Origin: JASGDC01 sp047606545
GTDB taxonomy: Bacteria > Actinomycetota > Actinomycetes > Actinomycetales > Micrococcaceae
NCBI GenBank assembly: GCA_047606545.1
Contig: JASGEI010000003.1
Coordinates: 12,139-76,138 of the forward strand
Direction of reading: 5' to 3'
DNA length: 64,000 bases
The position numbers and the translations under genes are program-made. Numbering within the stretch: position 1 is the first letter of the stretch; each line of letters opens with the position of its first letter. A model generated the notes under the pieces. The model was not told where the DNA came from, searched no databases, and saw nothing but the letters and a program-made list of their open reading frames with translations. Positions 50,426-58,341 of the stretch are shown piece by piece.

Positions 50426-51349
50426 TTGAAGATTTTATTTGCTGGAACTCCAGAAGTGGCAGTTCCTGCTCTGCAAACCTTGTTAGATTCTGATAATGAG
50501 GTTGTAGGTGTGCTTACTCGTCCTGATGTGCCATTGGGACGGAAGAAAGTTATGACACCTTCACCAGTGGCACAGTTGGCTGAAACTAGCAATATCCCAG
50601 TAATTAAAGCAACTAAAATTACTGACGACGTATTGCAAAAACTAACGGAACTTGGTGCTGAGTTAGCAGTAGTAGTAGCTTATGGTGCTTTGATTCCACA
50701 AAAAACATTAGATGCTATTGAAAATGGCTGGATTAATATCCATTTCTCGTTATTGCCAAAGTATCGTGGAGCTGCTCCAGCACAACGAGCTATCATGGCT
50801 GGCGATGATAAAACAGGTGTTTCAATTTTTGAGCTTGAAGCTGGAATGGATACTGGAGCATTGTATGCACAATGGGAAGTTGATTTAAATGATGAAACTA
50901 CTAGTGGTGAATTGTTAGAAATCCTTGCTGATGATAGTACGGATAAGTTATTAGAAGTAATTTCTGACATCTCAGCCGGTAAAAAACCAGAGCCACAGAC
51001 TGGCGAAGCTACTAAAGCAGATAAGTTAACTATTGAAGATGCGCATGTAGATTTTAATAAAGAGGCAAGATTAGTGCAGCGCCAGATTAATGGTGTTACT
51101 CCAGAGCCTGGAGCTTGGGCTTTGCTTGATGAAAAACGTTTTAAAATTCATAAGAGTAAAATTTCTGCAGAAAACAACAACTTAACTGCAGGGCAACTAG
51201 AATTTATTGCGAAAAAGCCAGCAAAGCTTTTAGTTGGTACTGCAAGCAAGCCACTTGAATTGTTAGAGGTGCAACCATTTGGGAAGAAGCGTATGAACGC
51301 TGCTGATTATGCTCGTGGTGCAGATTTAACGAATAAGGTGCTGGTATGA
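50426..51349 (+). CDS. fmt: Methionyl-tRNA formyltransferase
   Basis: Formylates initiator Met-tRNA with 10-formyl-THF. 307 residues starting at TTG 50426, which directly follows the def stop and lies 8 bases after AAAGGAG. Motifs: KILFAGTPEVAVPALQTL, VVVAYGALIPQ, and INIHFSLLPKYRGAAPAQRAIMAGD with the Asn and His catalytic positions. The C-terminal OB-like domain is present. It overlaps rsmB by 4 bases (ATGA). Confidence 0.97.
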   Translation: MKILFAGTPEVAVPALQTLLDSDNEVVGVLTRPDVPLGRKKVMTPSPVAQLAETSNIPVIKATKITDDVLQKLTELGAELAVVVAYGALIPQKTLDAIENGWINIHFSLLPKYRGAAPAQRAIMAGDDKTGVSIFELEAGMDTGALYAQWEVDLNDETTSGELLEILADDSTDKLLEVISDISAGKKPEPQTGEATKADKLTIEDAHVDFNKEARLVQRQINGVTPEPGAWALLDEKRFKIHKSKISAENNNLTAGQLEFIAKKPAKLLVGTASKPLELLEVQPFGKKRMNAADYARGADLTNKVLV

Positions 51350-52773
51350 GTAAAACACAGGTTAGTTATTCAAGATTAGCTGCGTATGAAGTATTGGCAC
51401 AGGTTAGTGAAGAAGATGCTTATGCTAACTTAGCTTTACAAAAAGTCCTTAACCGTAAGAATCTTTCTGCTGAAGATGCAGCTTTTACTACTGAGCTGGT
51501 TAATGGTGCAATTCGTAATCAATTTTTCTATGAAAATATTTTAAAACAGGTTATTGATAGACCACTTGAAAAAGTTGATGAGAAAGTTCTTAATGTTTTA
51601 TATCTAGGCATTCATCAATTACTTGGCATGAGAGTATCTGACTATGCAGCTTTGGATCAAAGCGTTTCATTAGCAAAAAAGGTTGCAGGGATTAGTACTG
51701 GTAGTTTCGTAAATGCAATTTTACGTAATGCTTCTAATAAAGATCGTAATGAATGGTTAGATGAAATTTTAAGTACTAAATCTGATCCGTTAGAACGGTT
51801 AGCAATCGAATATTCACACCCTATTTGGATTGTGCGTTCATTAAAGCAGAGCTTAATCATCAACAGCAGGAGCACCGAAGAATTACCGGATTTGCTTGAA
51901 GCAGATAATTTAGCTCCAATTGTGAACTTGGTAGCTTTAGATGGCTTAGGAGATATTGAAGAGGCTTATGCAAAAGGTGCTGATATTAGTGGTTTAGTAG
52001 AGAATGCCGCACTTTGGAAACAAGGAAACTTACGCAAACTTGAAGGTATCCGTAATAACACGATTCGTGTTCAAGATGTTGGTTCGCAACTTATTGCTCG
52101 TGCATTAGCAAATATAGAAATATCAGGTAGCGATGAGCGCTGGTTAGATTTATGCGCTGGCCCTGGCGGTAAAGCAGCTTTGTTGGGAGCCTTGGCAGCG
52201 AAACACAATGCTAAGTTAGTCGCTAATGAAGTGCAAAAACATCGTGCCGATTTAGTTAAGTCAGCATTACGCCCATTACCGCGAAATAGCTATGAAGTCC
52301 GAGTCGATGATGGCCGTAATTATGGTAAGAATCGTCCAGGTTTTTATGACAAAGTATTAGTTGATGCGCCATGTACTGGTTTGGGAGCATTGCGTCGTCG
52401 CCCAGAAGCAAGATGGCGTAAGCAACTTTCAGATATTGCGACTTTAGTACCTTTGCAACAAGAATTGTTAGAATCTGCTTACCAGGCTATTCGTCGAGAT
52501 GGAGTGGTAGCTTATGTAACTTGTTCACCACATATAGCAGAAACTCAAGGGGTGATAGACCAGTTCTTTAGTAAACATACAGATGCAGAGTTACTAGATA
52601 CTATTGGTGCTATCCAAGATGTGGCTGAGCCAGTTCTCACTGAAAAACCGCCAAGTAGTTTTGAAAAGAAATTTTTACCAGCCGATACTGAAGGTACTAC
52701 TGCACAACTATGGCCAGATGTGCATGAAACTGATGCGATGTTTTGTGCTTTCATCAGGAAAGGGAATAAATAA
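51346..52773 (+). CDS. rsmB: 16S rRNA m5C967 methyltransferase RsmB
   Basis: 475 residues. The N-terminal NusB-like RNA-binding domain (about 5-140) is followed by the Rossmann methyltransferase: SAM motif DLCAGPGGKAALLGALAA, catalytic-cysteine motifs VDAPCTGLGALRRRPEARWR (PC) and YVTCSPHIAETQ (TC). It overlaps fmt by 4 bases and meets rpe with no gap, so the whole set is one operon, as in many actinobacteria (def-fmt-rsmB-rpe). Confidence 0.96.
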   Translation: MSKTQVSYSRLAAYEVLAQVSEEDAYANLALQKVLNRKNLSAEDAAFTTELVNGAIRNQFFYENILKQVIDRPLEKVDEKVLNVLYLGIHQLLGMRVSDYAALDQSVSLAKKVAGISTGSFVNAILRNASNKDRNEWLDEILSTKSDPLERLAIEYSHPIWIVRSLKQSLIINSRSTEELPDLLEADNLAPIVNLVALDGLGDIEEAYAKGADISGLVENAALWKQGNLRKLEGIRNNTIRVQDVGSQLIARALANIEISGSDERWLDLCAGPGGKAALLGALAAKHNAKLVANEVQKHRADLVKSALRPLPRNSYEVRVDDGRNYGKNRPGFYDKVLVDAPCTGLGALRRRPEARWRKQLSDIATLVPLQQELLESAYQAIRRDGVVAYVTCSPHIAETQGVIDQFFSKHTDAELLDTIGAIQDVAEPVLTEKPPSSFEKKFLPADTEGTTAQLWPDVHETDAMFCAFIRKGNK

Positions 52774-53427
52774 ATGAAATTAACAAAAGCGCATATTAAC
52801 CCAAGTATTTTATCTGCAGACTTTGCCAATCTCGAAGCTGAGTTAAAAGCAATTGCTACTGCTGATGCAGCTCATATCGATGTGATGGATAACCACTTTG
52901 TGCCTAATTTAACAATGGGACCACCAATTGTAGAACGTATTAAGGCTGTTAGCCCAGTGCCGCTGGATATTCATTTGATGATTGAAAATCCAGATAAGTG
53001 GGCACCAGCTTATGCAGAAATGGGCGCAGAATCAGTAACTTTCCACTATGAAGCGGCAAAAAATTATAAGTCATTAGCTAAAAATTTGCGTTCACTTGGT
53101 GCAAAAAGTGCAATTGCCTTAAAGCCAAACACTGATGCTGATGCAATTCTTAATGATTTAGATCTATTCGATATGGTTTTGGTGATGACTGTGGAACCTG
53201 GGTTTGGCGGTCAAAAATTCATGACAGATATGATGCCGAAAGTGCAAAAACTTCGTAAAGCAATTGATGACCAGCCTGGTAAGATTGCTCTAGAAGTTGA
53301 TGGTGGAATTAACATAGAAACTATTGAACAAGCGGCAGAAGCTGGTGCCGATGTGTTTGTAGCTGGTTCAGCAGTTTATAATGGTAACCCAGAAGCTGCA
53401 ATTGCTAAGTTACGAAAAGCAATTTAG
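52774..53427 (+). CDS. rpe: Ribulose-phosphate 3-epimerase
   Basis: Interconverts ribulose-5-P and xylulose-5-P in the pentose phosphate pathway. 217-residue TIM barrel: NPSILSADFANLEAEL, HIDVMDNHFVPNLTMGPPIVE with the two metal ligands, LDIHLMIENPDKW, MTVEPGFGGQKFM, EVDGGINIETI and phosphate-binding VAGSAVYNG. All catalytic positions (Asp36-like, Asp-in-DGG) are intact. ATG starts right after the rsmB stop. Confidence 0.97.
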   Translation: MKLTKAHINPSILSADFANLEAELKAIATADAAHIDVMDNHFVPNLTMGPPIVERIKAVSPVPLDIHLMIENPDKWAPAYAEMGAESVTFHYEAAKNYKSLAKNLRSLGAKSAIALKPNTDADAILNDLDLFDMVLVMTVEPGFGGQKFMTDMMPKVQKLRKAIDDQPGKIALEVDGGINIETIEQAAEAGADVFVAGSAVYNGNPEAAIAKLRKAI

Positions 53428-53482
53428 TTGTTAAACTAGATAAGTTAAATATTTATTAAGCAAAGAAAGTAAAGGAGCTCCA

Positions 53483-55507
53483 GTGAGTAATTTAATTGAC
53501 CTGGTTGTTGATGGTAACAATGTTAGTATCGAAGCAGGTACCACTGGAACCACCTACTTTAAGGGTCAGCGTAATATTGTAGTAATTCGTGTTAATGATG
53601 AGCTTAAAGACCTTGAAACTGAGCTTAAAGCAGGCGATGAAGTCGAAGGTGTAGATGTCAATTCACCCGATGGTTTAAATGTACTGCGTCACTCAGCAGC
53701 ACACGTGATGGCTCAGGTAGTTCAGAATGTAAAGCCTGGTACTAAATTGGGTATTGGCCCATATATTACTGATGGTTTCTACTATGACTTCGATGTCGAA
53801 GAACCTTTCAAACCAGAAGATTTGAAGAAGCTTGAAAAAGAAATGATGAAAATCGTTAAGAAAGGTCAGAAGTTCCGTCGTCGTGTAGTTACTGAAGCAG
53901 AAGCTGAGAAAGAGCTTAGTGATGAGCCATATAAATTAGAACTAATCACCAAAAAAGGTAGTTCTAACGATGAAGATGGTTCTTCTGTGGAAGTCGGTGA
54001 AGGTGAGCTAACTATCTATGACAATATTGACCCACGAACTGGCGAAATTGTCTGGAATGACCTCTGTCGTGGTCCACACTTACCTACAACTAAACTAATT
54101 GGTAATGGTTTTGCGATTATGCGTTCTTCGGCTGCTTATTGGTTAGGTAATCAGGATAATGCTGATTTACAGCGTATCTACGGTACTGCTTGGCCAAGTA
54201 AAGATGAACTACGTGCCTACAAGACTCGTATTGAAGAAGCTGAGAAGCGTGATCACCGTAAGCTAGGTACGGAACTTGACCTATATTCATTCCCAGAGGA
54301 ATTAGGTTCTGGTTTGCCAGTGTTCCATCCAAAGGGCGGTATTATTCGTAAGTCTTTAGAAGACTATTCGCGCCAGCGCCATGCTGAATCTGGCTATGAG
54401 TTTGTATATACTCCACACATCACTAAGGGAACTTTATTTGAAACATCTGGCCACTTGGACTGGTACAAAGAGGGTATGTTCCCAGAAATGCACCTTGATG
54501 AAGTGCGTGATGAAGAAGGCAACGTAACTAAGCCAGGTACAGATTATTATGTGAAGCCAATGAACTGTCCAATGCACAACCTGATCTTTGGTTCTAGGGC
54601 ACGTTCATATCGTGAACTTCCATTGCGTTTGTTTGAATTTGGTAGCGTATATCGTTATGAAAAGTCTGGTGTAGTGCATGGTTTAACTCGTGTACGTGGT
54701 ATGACTCAGGACGATTCGCACATTTACTGTACTAAAGAGCAGATGAAAGATGAGTTGACTTCAATTCTTGAATTCGTACTAGACTTGCTTAAAGACTACG
54801 GTCTTGATGATTTCTATTTGGAGCTTTCTACGAAAGACCCAGAAAAGTTTGTAGGATCTGATGAACTTTGGGAAGAAGCAACTGAGACATTGCGCGAAGT
54901 TGCTGAAGAATCTGGTCTTGACCTAGTTCCAGATCCAGGTGGGGCAGCATTCTACGGACCAAAGATTTCAGTGCAAGCTAAGGATGCTATTGGGCGTACT
55001 TGGCAGATGTCTACAGTTCAGCTAGACTTCAACTTGCCAGAACGCTTTGATTTGGAATATCAGGCTGCAGACGGTACTCGTAAGCGTCCAGTGATGATTC
55101 ACCGTGCACTATTTGGTTCAATTGAACGTTTCCTTGGAGTATTAGTAGAGCACTATGCAGGTGCGTTTCCAGCTTGGTTAGCCCCAACTCAAGTAATGGC
55201 GATTCCAGTTGCTGAAGCTTTCAATGACTACGCATTTGACATCATTGATGAGCTGAAAAAGCAGGGTATTCGTGCTGAAGTTGACTTTGGTAATGATCGT
55301 TTCCCCAAGAAGATTCGTACGCACTCTAAGCTAAAGCACCCATTCATTTTGATTGCTGGTCAAGAAGACATGGATGCCAAAGCAGTATCATTTAGGTTCC
55401 GTGATGGTTCACAGCTAAACAAGGTTCCAGTTAAAGAAGCTGTGGAACGTATTGTGAAGTTTGTGCGCTCACGTAACAATGAAAATCCTAGTAAGGACAA
55501 TTTTTAA
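53483..55507 (+). CDS. thrS: Threonyl-tRNA synthetase
   Basis: 674 residues from GTG 53483, 6 bases after AAAGGAG. Order: TGS domain (about 1-65), editing domain with the HSAAHVMAQ motif (about 70-230, H-x3-H), class II catalytic core (motif 1 GSGLPVFHPKGG region, motif 2 RLFEFGSVYRYEKSGVVHGL, zinc-binding CPMHN and HRALF) and motif 3 RPVMIHRALFGSIERFLG; then anticodon-binding domain. No T-box leader was found in the 55-bp gap upstream. The HIT gene follows after 9 bp, the thrS-HIT pairing of mycobacteria. Confidence 0.97.
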   Translation: MSNLIDLVVDGNNVSIEAGTTGTTYFKGQRNIVVIRVNDELKDLETELKAGDEVEGVDVNSPDGLNVLRHSAAHVMAQVVQNVKPGTKLGIGPYITDGFYYDFDVEEPFKPEDLKKLEKEMMKIVKKGQKFRRRVVTEAEAEKELSDEPYKLELITKKGSSNDEDGSSVEVGEGELTIYDNIDPRTGEIVWNDLCRGPHLPTTKLIGNGFAIMRSSAAYWLGNQDNADLQRIYGTAWPSKDELRAYKTRIEEAEKRDHRKLGTELDLYSFPEELGSGLPVFHPKGGIIRKSLEDYSRQRHAESGYEFVYTPHITKGTLFETSGHLDWYKEGMFPEMHLDEVRDEEGNVTKPGTDYYVKPMNCPMHNLIFGSRARSYRELPLRLFEFGSVYRYEKSGVVHGLTRVRGMTQDDSHIYCTKEQMKDELTSILEFVLDLLKDYGLDDFYLELSTKDPEKFVGSDELWEEATETLREVAEESGLDLVPDPGGAAFYGPKISVQAKDAIGRTWQMSTVQLDFNLPERFDLEYQAADGTRKRPVMIHRALFGSIERFLGVLVEHYAGAFPAWLAPTQVMAIPVAEAFNDYAFDIIDELKKQGIRAEVDFGNDRFPKKIRTHSKLKHPFILIAGQEDMDAKAVSFRFRDGSQLNKVPVKEAVERIVKFVRSRNNENPSKDNF

Positions 55508-55516
55508 GGAATAGTC

Positions 55517-56080
55517 ATGGAAGAGCAAGAAGAAGTAAATCCTTGGGAAGTTAACCCAGAAGAGATGACAGATTCTTTTGCTCTTCCGGGTGTTCCTGAT
55601 AGTTTCCAACGGCTTTGGACACCACAACGGTTAGCTTATGTACCTGGAGTGGCTAATGGTTGTCCCTTTTGTGAAGCCCCAAAACTTAGTGACGAAGAAG
55701 CCTTGATCGTGCATCGTGGCAAGCATTGCTTTGTAATTCTTAATTTGTATCCGTATAACTCCGGACATGTTTTAGTTTGTACTTACCGTCATACTGATTT
55801 GTATTACAAACTAACTCCTGAAGAGACCCAAGAAATGGCAGAGTTAACTCAAAAGGCGATGCGTGCATTAACGAAAATTACCAATGCGACTGGCTTTAAT
55901 TTGGGTATGAACCAAGGTCGAGTCGGTGGTGCAGGAATTGCCGAGCATATCCATCAGCATGTGATTCCACGTTGGCAGGGCGATGCCAATTTCTTACCGA
56001 TTATCGCTCAAACTCGTACTGTAGCGAAGTTACATGCGCAAGTGCGCAAGCAACTTGCTGAGGCTTGGGATAAAGCTTAG
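55517..56080 (+). CDS. HIT protein, diadenosine tetraphosphate phosphorylase-like
   Basis: 187 residues with histidine triad EHIHQHVIPRW and N-terminal CPFCEAP zinc-like pair. The length, the acidic N-terminus and LNLYPYNSGHVLVCTYRHTDLY resemble the mycobacterial Ap4A phosphorylase Rv2613c, which lies beside thrS in the same order. The physiological link is clear: aminoacyl-tRNA synthetases make Ap4A as side product and this enzyme would remove it. It ends 30 bp before the long hairpin at 56111. Confidence 0.92.
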   Translation: MEEQEEVNPWEVNPEEMTDSFALPGVPDSFQRLWTPQRLAYVPGVANGCPFCEAPKLSDEEALIVHRGKHCFVILNLYPYNSGHVLVCTYRHTDLYYKLTPEETQEMAELTQKAMRALTKITNATGFNLGMNQGRVGGAGIAEHIHQHVIPRWQGDANFLPIIAQTRTVAKLHAQVRKQLAEAWDKA

Positions 56081-56110
56081 CCTAATAGTCGTTTTCTCTT
56101 AGCCTTTGCT

Positions 56111-56176
56111 AAACGGCCCCTATTCTTACAAATGGACCCTAATTTTGAGGTCCTTTTGTAAGAATAGGGGCCGTTT
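56111..56176. terminator. 28-bp hairpin between convergent genes (H4)
   Basis: Left arm 56111-56138 and right arm 56149-56176 pair with a single T-T mismatch (AAACGGCCCCTATTCTTACA... ). The loop-proximal ATGGACCCtaattttgAGGTCC matches H1 at 6771-6791 with 4 differences in 22. It lies downstream of a HIT gene, as H1 does, and faces the ABC genes. Confidence 0.7.
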
Positions 56177-56415
56177 TGTGTGCTGCTAGAGTGTAATAAA
56201 TTGTAGCTAACTTGTACTACAAGCCAACTTCTTGAGAAAAGTCAGGAGATGGTTCGGCTTAGCCAAAATGTGTGCGGTCCTTGTTTCATGTGTATCCCAG
56301 TCCTAGTAGAAACCGAAAATCGTAAGCGGGAACAAGTTTCTGATAGGTGAGAGAATCATACTTTGAATTTGTATAAGTGTCCACAATAAAATAGGTAGTA
56401 GTTTATTAGTGAAAC
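56177..56415. other. Non-coding gap
   Basis: About 240 bp between the hairpin and the ABC ATPase gene. No coding region supported and no known RNA recognised. Confidence 0.5.
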
Positions 56416-57084
56416 TTAATTAACATTAGTTAATACGCCATCTAGCATCTGATAACTACTATCTGCATACTTTAAATCTGCTTCATTGTGAGTAACCATT
56501 AGCGTGGCAGTCTTTTTCTCAGCAGTTAAACGTTTAATTAACTCCACAATTTCTTTACTTTTTTTGGAATCTAGAGCACTTGTGGGTTCATCGACAATCA
56601 ATAATGATGTGTTGTTCATTAGTGCACGGGCGATATTAACACGTTGTTGCTGACCGCCAGAAAGTTGAGCAGGCAGTTTATGTGCTTGGTCGTCCATGCC
56701 AACTTCTTTTAATAACTCCATTGCATAGTTTTTATCTTGCGGGACTTTAGCTATCTTATTTACCAAGAGTAATTGCTCTAGTACTGTAATTGATGGAATT
56801 AAGTTGGGACTTTGAAAAATCATTCCCATCTTTTTGCCGCGAATTTCTGTTTTTTCTGCATCGTTAAATTTAGAGACTTCCTTATCATCAAGGAAAATTT
56901 CTCCGTTATCTGTAGTAATTAGTAAGGCAGTGGCTGCTAGCAAACTAGATTTACCAGAACCACTTGGTCCAGTAATTACGGCAAGCTCGCCAGGAGCTAC
57001 TTTCATAGAGGCTTTATCAACTGCGGTAATGCGGTTATCACCATCTGGGAAAGTTAAAGTTAAGTCTTTTATTTCTAAACTCAT
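56416..57084 (-). CDS. ABC exporter ATPase, HrtA/LolD-like
   Basis: 222-residue nucleotide-binding subunit. Walker A is GPSGSGKSSLLA (residues 39-47), Q-loop IFQSPNLIPSITV, signature LSGGQQQRVNIARAL, Walker B LLIVDEPTSALD and a His switch in MVTHNEAD. Such ATPases pair with FtsX-like permeases in MacB, LolCDE and HrtAB systems. It overlaps the permease gene by 4 bases. HrtA-like lengths and the pairing suggest a heme or lipid/peptide exporter; the substrate is inferred from family. Confidence 0.93.
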   Translation of the reverse strand: MSLEIKDLTLTFPDGDNRITAVDKASMKVAPGELAVITGPSGSGKSSLLAATALLITTDNGEIFLDDKEVSKFNDAEKTEIRGKKMGMIFQSPNLIPSITVLEQLLLVNKIAKVPQDKNYAMELLKEVGMDDQAHKLPAQLSGGQQQRVNIARALMNNTSLLIVDEPTSALDSKKSKEIVELIKRLTAEKKTATLMVTHNEADLKYADSSYQMLDGVLTNVN

Positions 57085-58109
57085 CGTGCACTTCCTAATG
57101 CTGTTAATGGATCCACTTTGGTAATTGATTTAACTGCTAGTCCCGCTCCGATTAACCCGGTAACCATAATTATTAGAGCCGGTAAACCAATTGTCGTAAA
57201 GTTAAGTTCAAAAGGCATCACTTTTTGGATTAACAACCCAAAGATTACATTTAATAAGGTTCCAGCAATCACACCAATGGCCAGCACAATAGTTGCTTGA
57301 CCGAGGGCATCTTTCAAAAGAGTGCTTTTACTTGCACCCAGCGCTTTCAAAACTGCAATATCTTGTTTGCGTTGTTGCGTCCAAACTGCGAAGAAAGCTC
57401 CTACTACTAAAGCAGTTATGCCATAAAGCATAGCGTTGATCATCTTGAACGAATTTTGTTGTGGCGCATAACCGCTAATTGCAGCGTAAGAATTCTTTTT
57501 ACTTTCTACTACCGTCTGACTATTAGCAGCTGAAATATTTTTACTATCAGCCATCAAGAAACTAGCCTTCACATCTTGACTACCAGTTAATTGAGTTGCA
57601 ATTTTTCGCCAATCATTAAGATTCATATCAAGCACTGTCACAAACGAAAAACTCTTATCATCAACGATTTTTGAAACTTTAAAATCTTGGCTTAATATAT
57701 TAACGTTGTCGCCAATTTTAGCGTTCAGTAACTCAGCAGTTGACTTACCAATTTCAACTTTGCCTGCTGGCACATTTGATTGTCCCCAAAGAGCTACGTT
57801 ATCAGTGTTCTTACCTTTGACGACTTTACCCATACTTAAACCAACGGGGGTAGCCTTATCTTTCTGGTAAGCATCAATATCGCTTTGAGTAAGCTGCGAG
57901 TCAGTAAAACTTAGTTCGCTATTACCACTGGGTTTTTGAAGCACAATACTTTGCGCATTGGTATCAGCAATAGCTTGGTTACCTTCTCTATCTAATCCTT
58001 TACCAAGACCAGTTAAGAAACCGACTAATACAGTTAAAAGTAAAGCCACTAAAGTGATTAGCAAGAATCTAGCTTTAGCGTGCATCAGGTCTTTAATACC
58101 TACGAGCAT
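57081..58109 (-). CDS. FtsX-like ABC exporter permease, HrtB-like
   Basis: 342-residue permease: N-terminal helix (about 13-35), a large extracytoplasmic MacB-like domain (about 40-230), then three helices (235-260, 275-300, 310-330), as in FtsX/MacB/HrtB permeases. The opening MLVGIKDLMHAKARFLLITLVALL is like the heme-efflux permease HrtB of corynebacteria. The start ATG is 8 bases after AGGAGG, and a hairpin can cover this site. A perfect palindrome lies upstream (58183-58200). Confidence 0.87.
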   Translation of the reverse strand: MLVGIKDLMHAKARFLLITLVALLLTVLVGFLTGLGKGLDREGNQAIADTNAQSIVLQKPSGNSELSFTDSQLTQSDIDAYQKDKATPVGLSMGKVVKGKNTDNVALWGQSNVPAGKVEIGKSTAELLNAKIGDNVNILSQDFKVSKIVDDKSFSFVTVLDMNLNDWRKIATQLTGSQDVKASFLMADSKNISAANSQTVVESKKNSYAAISGYAPQQNSFKMINAMLYGITALVVGAFFAVWTQQRKQDIAVLKALGASKSTLLKDALGQATIVLAIGVIAGTLLNVIFGLLIQKVMPFELNFTTIGLPALIIMVTGLIGAGLAVKSITKVDPLTALGSAR

Positions 58110-58120
58110 GAAAATTTCCT

Positions 58121-58148
58121 CCTATATAAATTCTAAAATCTATATAGG
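58121..58148 (-). promoter_or_regulatory. Hairpin covering the permease ribosome site
   Basis: CCTATATA (58121-58128) and TATATAGG (58141-58148) pair; on the minus strand the AGGAGG of the permease start is at the hairpin's 3' side (TATATAGGAGG), facing CCCCCTATATA. Folding would block initiation. Confidence 0.55.
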
Positions 58149-58182
58149 GGGATAGGGCATAGAGCAGATAGTTAGAATTTTT

Positions 58183-58200
58183 CTACAACTTTAGTTGTAG
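58183..58200. promoter_or_regulatory. Perfect palindrome, operator candidate
   Basis: CTACAACT-TT-AGTTGTAG, 8-bp arms around two bases, 74-91 bp upstream of the permease start. Suits a dimeric regulator such as the NarL-type response regulator encoded at 61797. Confidence 0.5.
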
Positions 58201-58341
58201 ATTATAAATTTGAAGTATTTAACTTCCATTACTTATCAATACATGATGATATGGAAATGCCTGAAGGCTGGGATAGTAAGGAATTATGGGGTACGCCTAA
58301 TTAACCATGCCAATAATGTACAAACTTATTCGGAAATAACT

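Noticed and set aside
53428..53482. T-box riboswitch ahead of thrS
   Set aside because: The gap is only 55 bp and has no specifier or antiterminator sequence; thrS is probably part of the rpe transcript.
56177..56415. Structured RNA or pseudogene in the gap
   Set aside because: No paired elements beyond chance, no frame of useful length, and no known RNA pattern.
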